Shown here one piece after another: positions 26,587 through 34,392 of a stretch of DNA of 45,997 nt; within the stretch, counting starts at the first letter, position 1; each line of letters opens with the position of its first letter. The stretch covers positions 1 through 45,997 of the forward strand of contig NZ_VCBA01000020.1 of assembly GCF_007995245.1 (NCBI RefSeq). Reading direction: 5' to 3'. The position numbers and the translations under genes were made by a program. The DNA comes from Tateyamaria sp. syn59. Its GTDB lineage: Bacteria > Pseudomonadota > Alphaproteobacteria > Rhodobacterales > Rhodobacteraceae. A model generated the notes under the pieces. It was given only the letters and a program-made list of their open reading frames with translations. It ran no database searches and had not been told where the DNA came from.

Positions 26587-27063
26587 ATGAAGAAGTTGTT
26601 ACATCGTTTGCGCGCCATCTTGCGACCGGCGCGGACGTCGCGCCCGGATGTGGACGCGGCGGCACCGTTGGTGCATCTGCTGAAGGACGCGGAGCCTGCG
26701 CCAGACCTTCTTGCTCGCATCGAAGCCCAGATTGATCAGCCGGACTATCCGCGCAAGGACCTAAAAAAAAGTGGCGTCATCATTGCCGCTTTTGCGGCCG
26801 GTTTGGTTGCTGGTGCAGCCGTGGTGTTTGTGGCGCAAGACAGGCAAGAGATCGTGGCGCGCCCAAGCGCGGATGCGTCTTGGGTGCCATTGGGGTCGGT
26901 TACGCTTCGCGGTGCGGGATTGCGCGGTTTTGTCCGCGCGAAATGCGAAGGGCACACACATTTTCTGATCACCATGCACGGCCATGCGCCTACCGATGAC
27001 CATGACGAGGCGGTGCCCTTAATGGGCGCGGACGAAAAAATTCTTATGGAGTGCATCTTTTGA
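26587..27063 (+). CDS. membrane protein, possible anti-sigma component
   Basis: A 158-residue protein from ATG 26587. A cytoplasmic N-terminal part has PAPDLLARIEAQID, resembling the segment before the membrane helix in RskA/anti-sigma proteins. One helix lies at about residues 63-85, followed by a roughly 70-residue periplasmic tail with one Cys and several His (CEGHTHFLITMHGHAP). It lies between an ECF promoter and the ECF gene, so an anti-sigma or sensor role is reasonable. The start has no strong ribosome-binding site; a GTG at 26509 is in frame but upstream of the promoter. No confident family. Confidence 0.55.
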   Translation: MKKLLHRLRAILRPARTSRPDVDAAAPLVHLLKDAEPAPDLLARIEAQIDQPDYPRKDLKKSGVIIAAFAAGLVAGAAVVFVAQDRQEIVARPSADASWVPLGSVTLRGAGLRGFVRAKCEGHTHFLITMHGHAPTDDHDEAVPLMGADEKILMECIF

Positions 27064-27112
27064 TCCGTGGGCGCCGTAGTGCTAAGAAACGGAGCGAGCG
27101 AAAGGACCGGCT

Positions 27113-27712
27113 GTGGGTGTGACCAAATTGGTGCCCAGGTCTCAGGAACATGGAGGCGCGAGGGCGAAAATGGGGGCGGCGGATCAGTCCAGAGTGCTGG
27201 CTGAACTGCTGAAAGCCTGTGCGGCAGGCGACCGGGTGGCGTTCCGACGATTTTATGACGTGAGTTCGCGTTATGTGTTCGGCGTGGTGCTGGGCATTTT
27301 GCGAGACCGCGAGATTGCCAGCGAAGTTGCGCAGGAGACGTATGTGCGGATCTGGAAGCGGGCGGGACACTTTCAGGCCGATTGTGGCAACCCGCTGTCT
27401 TGGATCGGGTCCATCGCCCGCAACTGTGCAATCGATCGGTTGAGATCCGAACGGGCGCGCGGCTTTGTCCAGTTTTCAGACGAAATCCCGGATATCAGCG
27501 GTGATCCCGACCCTGCGAGCACGACCCTGGATACGATGGTGATCCGCAAGCTGCTTGACGAACTGCGACCCGAATACAGGCAGGCGCTGCTGCTGAGCTA
27601 TTTCCAGGGGTATACCTATATCGAGTTGGCCAGCGTAATGGATGTTCCGGTTGGAACCGCCAAAAGCTGGGTGCGCCGCGGAATCGCGGCTTTGAAGGAA
27701 GCAATGATATGA
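27113..27712 (+). CDS. ECF sigma factor
   Basis: A 199-residue ECF sigma factor. Region 2 covers FRRFYDVSSRYVFGVVLGIL and AQETYVRIWKRAGHF; region 4 covers YFQGYTYIELASVMDV followed by GTAKSWVRRGIAAL. The first possible start is GTG 27113; ATG 27170, with GGAGG further upstream, would remove a 19-residue extension and may be the true start. It overlaps the cupin gene by four bases. Six GAAACw-N16-CGT(A/C) promoters around it, one in front of its own operon, make it the best candidate to read that motif and so to control the secretion system, DUF4331, fasciclin and Mo-enzyme genes. Confidence 0.9.
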   Translation: MGVTKLVPRSQEHGGARAKMGAADQSRVLAELLKACAAGDRVAFRRFYDVSSRYVFGVVLGILRDREIASEVAQETYVRIWKRAGHFQADCGNPLSWIGSIARNCAIDRLRSERARGFVQFSDEIPDISGDPDPASTTLDTMVIRKLLDELRPEYRQALLLSYFQGYTYIELASVMDVPVGTAKSWVRRGIAALKEAMI

Positions 27713-28224
27713 AAAAGTCCGACGCCGCACATTCGGCAGATGTATTGAGCGCTCTTCTGGGTGGGTTGGACACGTCCTTGCCCGGCACGCGTCCCGATCT
27801 TGCGGACGAGGCCACGGCCTTTGCCCAGCACCTTACTCCGTTGCTGTCGCGGTTGCCCGAGGCGGCACCGCCGGAGGGTCTGTTCGATGCTATTGAGGCA
27901 GAACTTGATGGCGAGGCAGAAGCCCCCTTTCAAAGCGTGCGCGCCGAAGAAGGGGAATGGGAGCAGCGGACAGAAAAGGTCTGGAAAAAGGTGCTGGCCC
28001 AAGACACGGAAACGGGCCGATCCATGTACCTGTTGCGGTGCTTGCCGGGGGCGTCGATCAGGCCACATATCCACGAACGCGCCGAACATCTGTTCATCCT
28101 CGAGGGTGAGTTGTGGATCGACGGCAAACTGTATTCAGCCGGAGATGCGCAAGTTGCCAAGCCGGGCAGCGTTCACCCCGAAATCACCATGCCTGCCGGA
28201 TGCCTTGTTCTGGTCAGCGCCTAA
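27709..28224 (+). CDS. ChrR-like cupin anti-sigma factor
   Basis: A 171-residue protein translationally coupled (ATGA) to the ECF sigma gene. The C-terminal half is a cupin with metal ligands in RPHIHERAEHLFILEGELW and KPGSVHPE. This layout matches ChrR-type anti-sigma factors, whose cupin senses oxidants. The N-terminal His-x3-Cys-x2-Cys zinc motif of classical ChrR is absent; the region is helical and acidic instead. It may therefore bind the sigma factor by a zinc-independent domain. It converges with the prepilin peptidase, the stops overlapping by four bases. Confidence 0.82.
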   Translation: MKKSDAAHSADVLSALLGGLDTSLPGTRPDLADEATAFAQHLTPLLSRLPEAAPPEGLFDAIEAELDGEAEAPFQSVRAEEGEWEQRTEKVWKKVLAQDTETGRSMYLLRCLPGASIRPHIHERAEHLFILEGELWIDGKLYSAGDAQVAKPGSVHPEITMPAGCLVLVSA

Positions 28225-28682
28225 GCGCTGATCCGTACCAGCCATATCACCCAAAATGCGCAGGCCAGCCACGGGCCAAAGGCGATCCTGCGTTGCCGTG
28301 TCAGAACCGCGAAGGCCAGTGCGCTGACCGCCGCAATCGCCACAAGCACAGGCAGATCACGCAGGCCCAGCCATGCGCCCGCCGCGGCCAGTAGCTTGGC
28401 ATCGCCAAGGCCGAGCCCATCCTGTCCCGTCCGTCGAAAGAACAGCGCACCGATCCCGGCAAAGATGCCGTAGCCCAGTGCCGCAGCAAGCAGTGCAATC
28501 GCAGGCGTGACCAGAGCCGACCATGGGCTTAGGCCCAGCCCCGCCGCAACAAGACCAAGACTGGCCGCGTCGGGAATCTGGAAGCGGCGCAGGTCCACAA
28601 GGCTGACCCAGGCCAGCGTGCAACCGAGCCCAACGGAGGCCAGCATTTCCATCATGCCGACGTGTTCCAGTCCGATTGTCAT
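28221..28682 (-). CDS. prepilin peptidase (A24 family), catalytic domain only
   Basis: A 153-residue membrane protein with both aspartates of A24 peptidases: Asp in SLVDLRRFQIPD and Asp in the GLGDAK motif. At half the usual length it lacks the N-terminal Cys-rich methyltransferase domain of GspO/PilD, resembling TadV/CpaA-type minimal peptidases. It should cleave the leader peptides of the pseudopilins GspG-K encoded 3-9 kb away, as no other peptidase is visible. It has its own GAAACA-N16-CGTA promoter, diverging from the DUF4331 gene. AAGGGG precedes the ATG. Confidence 0.85.
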   Translation of the reverse strand: MTIGLEHVGMMEMLASVGLGCTLAWVSLVDLRRFQIPDAASLGLVAAGLGLSPWSALVTPAIALLAAALGYGIFAGIGALFFRRTGQDGLGLGDAKLLAAAGAWLGLRDLPVLVAIAAVSALAFAVLTRQRRIAFGPWLACAFWVIWLVRISA

Positions 28683-28712
28683 GTGTTGGCCCCTTGTGCT
28701 TCTGACCCCCTA

Positions 28713-28738
28713 TACGGATGCGCCCACATTCTTGTTTC
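28713..28738 (-). promoter_or_regulatory. ECF-type promoter of prepilin peptidase gene
   Basis: On the minus strand GAAACA (28738-28733), 16-base spacer, CGTA (28716-28713), about 31 bases before ATG 28682. It lies back-to-back with the DUF4331 promoter, seven bases apart. Confidence 0.65.
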
Positions 28739-28745
28739 AGAACCT

Positions 28746-28771
28746 GAAACTATTTCTGTTGCCGCTCCGTC
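28746..28771 (+). promoter_or_regulatory. ECF-type promoter of DUF4331 gene
   Basis: GAAACT (28746-28751), 16-base spacer, CGTC (28768-28771). It leaves a 5' leader of roughly 140 bases before ATG 28918, which contains a 9-bp inverted repeat. Confidence 0.7.
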
Positions 28772-28864
28772 TTGTTGGATGCAGCACCTGAAGTCCCAAA
28801 GCAGCGCGCCAATGCGCCAGGGCTGAAATCCGCTGTCGAACAGCTTTTTCACGCAAGAACGGTT

Positions 28865-28897
28865 GTTTTTGCGACCGGAGAAGCTGTGCGCAAAAAC
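28865..28897. promoter_or_regulatory. inverted repeat in DUF4331 leader
   Basis: GTTTTTGCG (28865-28873) and CGCAAAAAC (28889-28897) are perfect complements around 15 bases, ending just before the GAGAGGA ribosome-binding site. It could be an operator or an RNA stem controlling translation. Confidence 0.5.
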
Positions 28898-28917
28898 GAT
28901 CTGAGAGGACAAGACAC

Positions 28918-30546
28918 ATGAAGATCAAAAAGGCATTGACCCTGACCTCGGCCCTGGTGGCCGTCGTGGCGGCCGCAACAGGGCCTGTCGGGGCGTCATC
29001 GCACCGCGAGGCACCTGCCATCACCGAGCATCCGAAAGTGGATGGCACCGATTTCTATATGTTCCGCAGCTACGAACCGGGCCGCGATGGCTATGTGACG
29101 TTGCTCGCGAACTACCAGCCGTTGCAGGTGAATTATGGCGGTCCCAGCTATTACACCATGGATGCGGACGGTATTTACGAGATTCACATCGACAATGACG
29201 GCGATGCGATCGAAGACCTGACCTTTCAGTTCGATTTCGAGAACCAGCTGGCCAACAACGGCGCGGGCATCGGGCTCGACATCGGTGGCGTAAACGTTGC
29301 TATCCCGCTCAAATATGCCGGTCCCATTCTGCCCAATGACCAGTCTTTGCTGAACGAAAGCGAAAGCTATGAACTGACGCTGATCGAAGGCGACCGCCGC
29401 AGCGGGACGCGCAGTGCCATCACGCGGTCGGGGTCGGGTCAGACCACCTTTACCAAGCCACTGGATCATGTCGGGTTGAAGACGCTGCCGGATTACGACG
29501 GCTATGCGAACCAATTCATCTATGATTTCGACATGTCGGGTTGTGACCTGCCGGGCCGTGTCTTTGTCGGCCAGCGGGCCGATGCGTTCGCCTTGAACCT
29601 CGGTGAAGTGTTTGACCTGATCAACTTTGTACCCATCGAAGGCGACAGCGTGCCCGGTGCGGGTGACGGGGCTGGATTTGACGGCGGCATTACCCAAAGC
29701 CGGGTGAACGACGACGTGTTCGGCAAGGTGAATGTGACGACGCTTGCCCTAGAGCTGCCGATTTCCTGCGTGACCGAAGGTGATGATCCTGTGATCGGGG
29801 CCTGGACATCCTCAAGCCTCGCGCAGGGTGAGTTGGAAAATCCGTCGCCCAGCTACGAAGACACGTCTCGGGTGGGCGGCGCGCTGGTCCAGCAATCGCG
29901 CCTGTCGACGCCGCTGGTCAACGAGGTTGTCATCGGGATCACCGACAAGGACCGCTTCAACGGCTCAGAACCGATTGATGATGCAAGCTTTGCCACTTAC
30001 GTGACAAACCCGACCTTTCCGCGCCTTGTGGAACTGTTGTTCGGGCCTGACCTTGGACTGGTAGATAATGTTGCACCCAAGAACCTGCCGCGGACCGATC
30101 TGGTGGCAACCTTCCTGACCGGTTTGCCGGGCCTGAACCAGCCGCAAAACGTGACAGCGTCCGAGATGATGCGTCTGAACACAGCTGTCCCTGCAACGCC
30201 GCGCGATGATCAGCATACATTTGGTGTGGTGGCTGAGGACCTTGCCGGATTCCCAAATGGGCGCCGTCCCGGGGACGATGTGATTGATGTGATCTTGCGC
30301 GTGGCGCTGGGTGCGTTGTGTCACCCTGTTCCTCTGGGCGCCGAGTTGGGTGTCGAAGGCGCCGAGGAAGACACCGCCACCGACCTGATCAACCTTGGCT
30401 TCTGTACGCCGGATCAGGCGCCGATTGGCAATGTCGCTCTGACAGATGGCGCACCAATTTCGGCCAGCGAACTGCAAAACGCTTTTCCCTATCTGAACTC
30501 GCCGATCCCCGGATCGCCCAACGGCACTGTGGCTGTTGCCAACTGA
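28918..30546 (+). CDS. secreted DUF4331 family protein
   Basis: A 542-residue protein with a signal peptide (residues 1 to about 27, ending GPVGAS) followed at once by the family hallmark SHREAPAITEHPKVDGTDFYMF. It is rich in Asp, Asn and Gly (DNDGDAIEDLTFQFDFEN), suggesting calcium binding and an extracellular beta fold; the family function is unknown. It has an ECF promoter, a long leader with an inverted repeat, and is followed after 25 bases by a small lipoprotein and a terminator. The shared promoter class with the gspL operon and the prepilin peptidase suggests it is a substrate of this type II secretion system. Confidence 0.88.
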   Translation: MKIKKALTLTSALVAVVAAATGPVGASSHREAPAITEHPKVDGTDFYMFRSYEPGRDGYVTLLANYQPLQVNYGGPSYYTMDADGIYEIHIDNDGDAIEDLTFQFDFENQLANNGAGIGLDIGGVNVAIPLKYAGPILPNDQSLLNESESYELTLIEGDRRSGTRSAITRSGSGQTTFTKPLDHVGLKTLPDYDGYANQFIYDFDMSGCDLPGRVFVGQRADAFALNLGEVFDLINFVPIEGDSVPGAGDGAGFDGGITQSRVNDDVFGKVNVTTLALELPISCVTEGDDPVIGAWTSSSLAQGELENPSPSYEDTSRVGGALVQQSRLSTPLVNEVVIGITDKDRFNGSEPIDDASFATYVTNPTFPRLVELLFGPDLGLVDNVAPKNLPRTDLVATFLTGLPGLNQPQNVTASEMMRLNTAVPATPRDDQHTFGVVAEDLAGFPNGRRPGDDVIDVILRVALGALCHPVPLGAELGVEGAEEDTATDLINLGFCTPDQAPIGNVALTDGAPISASELQNAFPYLNSPIPGSPNGTVAVAN

Positions 30547-30571
30547 TCACATGTCCAGAAAGGAGCATCGC

Positions 30572-30787
30572 ATGAACCAAACATATCTGCGCCTTGTTTT
30601 TGGGGGTCTCGGTCTGGCCATCCTTGCAGCCTGTGGCGGTGGCAATGCCAGAGGTATCGGCGAAAACATCGGAAGATTGGGCGCCACTTTCCAGCAGGCG
30701 TTTGCGCAGGGGCCGAATGACGTGCCCATTGATATCGCCAACGCCGATCTTGTTTTGAGTTTGACGGAAGACCCGTTCGAGCTTTGA
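30572..30787 (+). CDS. small lipoprotein, 71 aa
   Basis: From ATG 30572 with AAGGAG upstream. The signal peptide ends in the lipobox LAAC (Cys near residue 21), leaving a mature peptide of about 50 residues. No family recognised. It is co-transcribed with the DUF4331 gene and ends at a strong terminator. It may anchor or chaperone the DUF4331 protein, or serve as a small pilotin-like helper of the secretion system; both are guesses. Confidence 0.7.
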   Translation: MNQTYLRLVFGGLGLAILAACGGGNARGIGENIGRLGATFQQAFAQGPNDVPIDIANADLVLSLTEDPFEL

Positions 30788-30810
30788 CACTTAGGCAATT
30801 CAAGACATGG

Positions 30811-30840
30811 CGCCGCCGGGATCATCCCGGCGGCGTTTTC
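30811..30840 (+). terminator. rho-independent terminator after DUF4331-lipoprotein
   Basis: A perfect 11-bp GC-rich stem (CGCCGCCGGGA / TCCCGGCGGCG) with a 3-base loop is followed by TTTTC. It abuts the stop of the convergent gspK gene at 30841 and lacks a T-run in the other direction, so it serves only the plus transcript. Confidence 0.92.
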
Positions 30841-31656
30841 TTATGGCAAGGCCAGGCTTTCAATGACACCGGTGTCAGGATCGCGCACCAGTCGGCGCAC
30901 CAGAATGGCACGGGCATCACCGATAGACGCCAGCGCCCGAACGTCGAACACATGTGATGTGTATCCGGCCAGTTGGGGCTGCGACAGGCCAAGTGCCGCC
31001 AGGTCGTTTGCCGTCAATTCCCCTTGTCCCTTGCGGCGCGCGACAAGAACGCGGGCGGCAATGGGGTTGCGTGTCAGCGCCACCATCAGCGGTTCGGACA
31101 CGCTGTTGAGGTTCAGTGGGCCGGGTGTGTGCGTGGCAGTGACATGGGGCAGGAGACGGTTCACATCGGACGGCGCGATCCCGTGATCCAATAGCACCTC
31201 TGGGCCAGTCAACGGACCATGCCGCGAGACGATTTGCGTGATCTGACTGGCCAGAACGTTTGGCAATTCGAGCGCGGCAAGCAATGCCGTGAACAGTCGG
31301 ACTTCTGGCAACGCCGCGGGGTGCAGTGTGTTGAGATCGAACTTGCCGCGAGCATCGGTGATCGAGACTTCGAACTGTCCGAAATCCAGGGCAATCCTCT
31401 CTTGTGCCGCGCCCGCCCATGCTTCGTTCAGGTGATCGGCCTCTGGGTTCTCTCGCGCATCCCTGCGCAGGCCGACCGCAACAGATGTCACGCCGCCTTG
31501 CGCCAGCGCACGTGCCTGGGCGGCGCTGGTCGCCTCCTCAAGGCGCAGGATTGACCCATCCTGGTCCCGCAGCATGACCTGCACAAGGCTGGCGCCAACC
31601 GCGACGACTGCCAGAACATTCAGAAGGCTGACGCCCGAGTTGCGATCACGTCTCAT
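30841..31656 (-). CDS. gspK: type II secretion minor pseudopilin GspK
   Basis: A 271-residue protein with a prepilin-type N-terminus (SGVSLLNVLAVVAVGASLVQ). As usual for GspK, the Glu at position 5 after the cleavage Gly is missing (Asn here). The large alpha domain includes GKFDLNTLHPAALP and PGPLNLNSVSEPLM, the duplicated LN motifs of GspK. It caps the pseudopilus tip with GspI and GspJ. The gene is last in the minus operon and overlaps gspJ by four bases. Confidence 0.88.
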   Translation of the reverse strand: MRRDRNSGVSLLNVLAVVAVGASLVQVMLRDQDGSILRLEEATSAAQARALAQGGVTSVAVGLRRDARENPEADHLNEAWAGAAQERIALDFGQFEVSITDARGKFDLNTLHPAALPEVRLFTALLAALELPNVLASQITQIVSRHGPLTGPEVLLDHGIAPSDVNRLLPHVTATHTPGPLNLNSVSEPLMVALTRNPIAARVLVARRKGQGELTANDLAALGLSQPQLAGYTSHVFDVRALASIGDARAILVRRLVRDPDTGVIESLALP

Positions 31657-32093
31657 TCCAAAGGCAGGGCTGCGAACGGGACCAGTCGCCAGACGTCCGA
31701 TTCCGGGAGCTTGAGGGAGATCACGCCGGGCGCGTGATTGGACAGAATGGCGGGGTCGTTCAGGATGCCCTGCCGCACGACCTGCCCATTTGCGTCGGTC
31801 AGCACACGAACAATGCCGGTGCCTGATGCCTGCCAGGTGATCAGGTGTCCGGCCACCTGAACGTCAAGCACCTCGTTCAATCGCATGTGTGTTGCATTCG
31901 CCAGGTCGAGGGTCAGCAACCGAAAGGCCCTGTCTTGCGCCTCAAGTCGGGCGAGCCGACCTGAGACGGAGGCTTCGGCGCGTGTCACACCTTCCAACAG
32001 TGCAAACCCCGCCACACCGATCAGGGCTGAAATGGTAAGCGCCACCAGCATTTCGACAAGCGTGACCCCTGCGTTATGCCGGCGACCTGTCAT
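31653..32093 (-). CDS. gspJ: type II secretion minor pseudopilin GspJ
   Basis: A 146-residue protein with the prepilin leader and GVTLVEMLVALTISA hydrophobic segment, including the conserved Glu at position 5. It is shorter than most GspJ proteins. It overlaps both gspK and the upstream lipoprotein gene by four bases. Assignment as GspJ rests on its position before gspK and its size; gspG, H and I are accounted for in the other operon. Confidence 0.78.
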   Translation of the reverse strand: MTGRRHNAGVTLVEMLVALTISALIGVAGFALLEGVTRAEASVSGRLARLEAQDRAFRLLTLDLANATHMRLNEVLDVQVAGHLITWQASGTGIVRVLTDANGQVVRQGILNDPAILSNHAPGVISLKLPESDVWRLVPFAALPLE

Positions 32094-33151
32094 AGCACCG
32101 GGCGCACTGTACCTTCGTCGATCCGCAAAATGGCCAAGGCGCGTTCGCAGGTCTTGTCCCGATCAAAGCGGGTGTTCCCCAACAGCCCCTGATAGCCGGT
32201 GCGCGTGCTGAGCGTTCTGGCGCTGCCCACCGATTGCGCGAGGCCCACGGCATCGACTGCAAGTGCCGCAATCACACCCATCTCTTCGTCAAGCTGGGCG
32301 CGGAAAACCGCGGACATCCGGTCAAAGCGAACCGGATCCGGACCAGTGAAACAGGCCTTGTCCAACCGATCGAATTGGTCCTGCCCAAGCCCGGACCATT
32401 GCAGCGATCCGATGGTGGTTACGCCTGTTTGGACAGCAGCTTCGGCCTGGCGGAGCGTGGTGTCACCGGCTTCGGGAACATAGACGATGTCCGGCATTGA
32501 TCCGCCTCCCGCCTGGCGCAACGCCTCGTCCATTTGGTCTGGTCGGGTGGTTGCTGGAATGGATGGTAAAGGGGAAACGCGCGCGCCCCGCGCGCCAAAA
32601 TGCAAGGCCTGGGTTGCGTGGTGACCCAGCGTACCACCTGTTTCAAGAACGGTGATGCGCTTTGCGCCGGCGCCTTGTGCAAAACCGAGAACCGCGTCGA
32701 CGGACTGTGCTGGCGTCACGCCAAACACCCACGCGCCTGTGGCGCTTAGCGCCGTGTCATTGGACAGCGACATCACGGTAACCGGCCCGGCGGCTTCGAC
32801 CACAGCAGGAGTTTGATCGCGGAACAGGGGACCCACGATGATGTTGGCCCCTTTGGATACGGCATCATGCGCGGCCTGGGCTGCCGCCTGCGGCGTTTCC
32901 CCGGCATCAAGCACCATCGTCGTTTTTGGAGTGCCGCCAAAATCCTCGGCCAGCCATACCGCCTTGGCCATTTGCTGACCCAACGTCGCCCGCGCTCCGG
33001 ACAAGGGGAGCAGCAAGGCAACACTTGTATCCTCTGTTGTGCCGAACGTTCGACGTGCAGGTGTCGTAGCAAGTGAACAGGCTGCCACAACCGGGGCCGT
33101 TGCCAGCATAGCCAGGCATCTGCGGCGATGGATATGTGGATTTTCCGACAT
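32090..33151 (-). CDS. LpoA-like periplasmic-binding-fold lipoprotein within gsp operon
   Basis: A 353-residue protein with the fold of type 1 periplasmic binding proteins (VALLLPLSGARATLGQQMAKA, IIVGPLFRDQTPAV, PDIVYVPEAGDTTL), as in penicillin-binding-protein activators. The N-terminus has RRR and a lipobox VVAAC, so a lipid-anchored protein, perhaps Tat-exported. I prefer ATG 33151 because GAGGGGG lies about seven bases upstream; ATG 33190 (overlapping the gspF stop) is the alternative. Its place between gspF and gspJ is unusual: no core T2SS subunit has this fold. It might open or sense the cell wall, or help secretin placement. Confidence 0.8.
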   Translation of the reverse strand: MSENPHIHRRRCLAMLATAPVVAACSLATTPARRTFGTTEDTSVALLLPLSGARATLGQQMAKAVWLAEDFGGTPKTTMVLDAGETPQAAAQAAHDAVSKGANIIVGPLFRDQTPAVVEAAGPVTVMSLSNDTALSATGAWVFGVTPAQSVDAVLGFAQGAGAKRITVLETGGTLGHHATQALHFGARGARVSPLPSIPATTRPDQMDEALRQAGGGSMPDIVYVPEAGDTTLRQAEAAVQTGVTTIGSLQWSGLGQDQFDRLDKACFTGPDPVRFDRMSAVFRAQLDEEMGVIAALAVDAVGLAQSVGSARTLSTRTGYQGLLGNTRFDRDKTCERALAILRIDEGTVRPVL

Positions 33152-33186
33152 GTTAGAACCCCCTCGAACTGGCGTTGGCGCGGTCA

Positions 33187-34392
33187 TCATCCGACTAGCG
33201 AATTCAGGTTGACGATGGGCAGAAGGATTGCGAGTACCAGAAGCATCACGACTCCGCCCATCCCCAGCAGGACCAATGGTTCCACCAACCCGACCAGCGT
33301 TTTCACGCGCGCCTGGAGCTCTTGCGCCTGATCGTGCGCAAAACGGCCCAGCATTGCGGGCAAAGTGCCGCCCGCTTCGCCGCTGGCGATCATAGTGATC
33401 ATCATCGGTGGAAACCCGGTCTGGCGCGACAGTGCGCGTGACAGGACCGCGCCATCACGAACGTCGCGAGTGACATCGCTCAAGATCCTTCGCGCAGTAC
33501 TGTTGCCGACCGTTGCCGTGGCCGCAGACAGGGCTTGGGCAAGCGGTACACCGCTTTGCGTCAAAGTGGCGAGCGTGCCTGAAAACTGCACGATGGTCAT
33601 CTGTCGCGCCAACCCGCTGCGCCACATCGCATTGTGGCAGACCCGCTGGGTCACTGTGTGACGCAATCCGACTGTCCCGCCAGCAATCAGCGTCAGCATA
33701 CCGCCGATCACCAGCGCCGCGTTGCCCGTCAGAAAATCGCTGAGGCCGATCATCAGTTTCGTGAGTGGTGGCAGATCGGCACCCCGCGCAGCAAAGACGC
33801 GGACAATGTCGGGCAACAGGAATGTGAGCAGGCCAATAACGACTGCGACTGAGACAACTATCAGGATGGCAGGGTAAATCAGTGCCAATGCGACCGTCTG
33901 GCGGTTGCGCAGCCGTCCTTCGACATGGTCGGCAAGATGCGCCAGAACCGCACCTTGCCGACCTGCCTGCTCGCCTGCCTGTACCGATGTCAGATAGAAC
34001 CGGTTAAACCCGGCACGTGAATCCCTGAGCGCTGTGCTGAGGCTTGCGCCATCAACGATGGACCGGCGCAATGTCCTGCATGTCGCGCCAAGCCGTGGCG
34101 TGGCCTGTTGCGCCAGGGTTCCTAGCGCGGCTTCGACCTGCACGCCGCTGCCCAACAGCGTTGCCATCTGGCGTGTGAAAACTGCAAGATCGGTGGCCGA
34201 GAGAGCGCGCGCGCCGTGGCGGTGAAAAAGCGCTGCGACATTGATGTACCATCCATCGGCGGGTGATACGGACAACGGCAACAGTCCTTTGTCGCGCAAG
34301 GACGCGCGCGCGGCTGCGTCCCCCGCTGCCTCGATCCGACCGGCATGTGTCTTACCCGCGGTGTCCACCGCCTGATACCGGAACGAGGTCAT
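33187..34392 (-). CDS. gspF: type II secretion inner-membrane platform GspF
   Basis: A 401-residue protein with the duplicated GspF domain. One copy lies around FTRQMATLLGSGVQVEAAL and the second around FSGTLATLTQSGVPLAQAL, each followed by a membrane helix, with three hydrophobic segments in all. It starts MTSFRYQAVD at 34392, overlapping gspE by four bases; the longer frame upstream is inside gspE. It couples the GspE ATPase to the pseudopilus base. Confidence 0.92.
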   Translation of the reverse strand: MTSFRYQAVDTAGKTHAGRIEAAGDAAARASLRDKGLLPLSVSPADGWYINVAALFHRHGARALSATDLAVFTRQMATLLGSGVQVEAALGTLAQQATPRLGATCRTLRRSIVDGASLSTALRDSRAGFNRFYLTSVQAGEQAGRQGAVLAHLADHVEGRLRNRQTVALALIYPAILIVVSVAVVIGLLTFLLPDIVRVFAARGADLPPLTKLMIGLSDFLTGNAALVIGGMLTLIAGGTVGLRHTVTQRVCHNAMWRSGLARQMTIVQFSGTLATLTQSGVPLAQALSAATATVGNSTARRILSDVTRDVRDGAVLSRALSRQTGFPPMMITMIASGEAGGTLPAMLGRFAHDQAQELQARVKTLVGLVEPLVLLGMGGVVMLLVLAILLPIVNLNSLVG

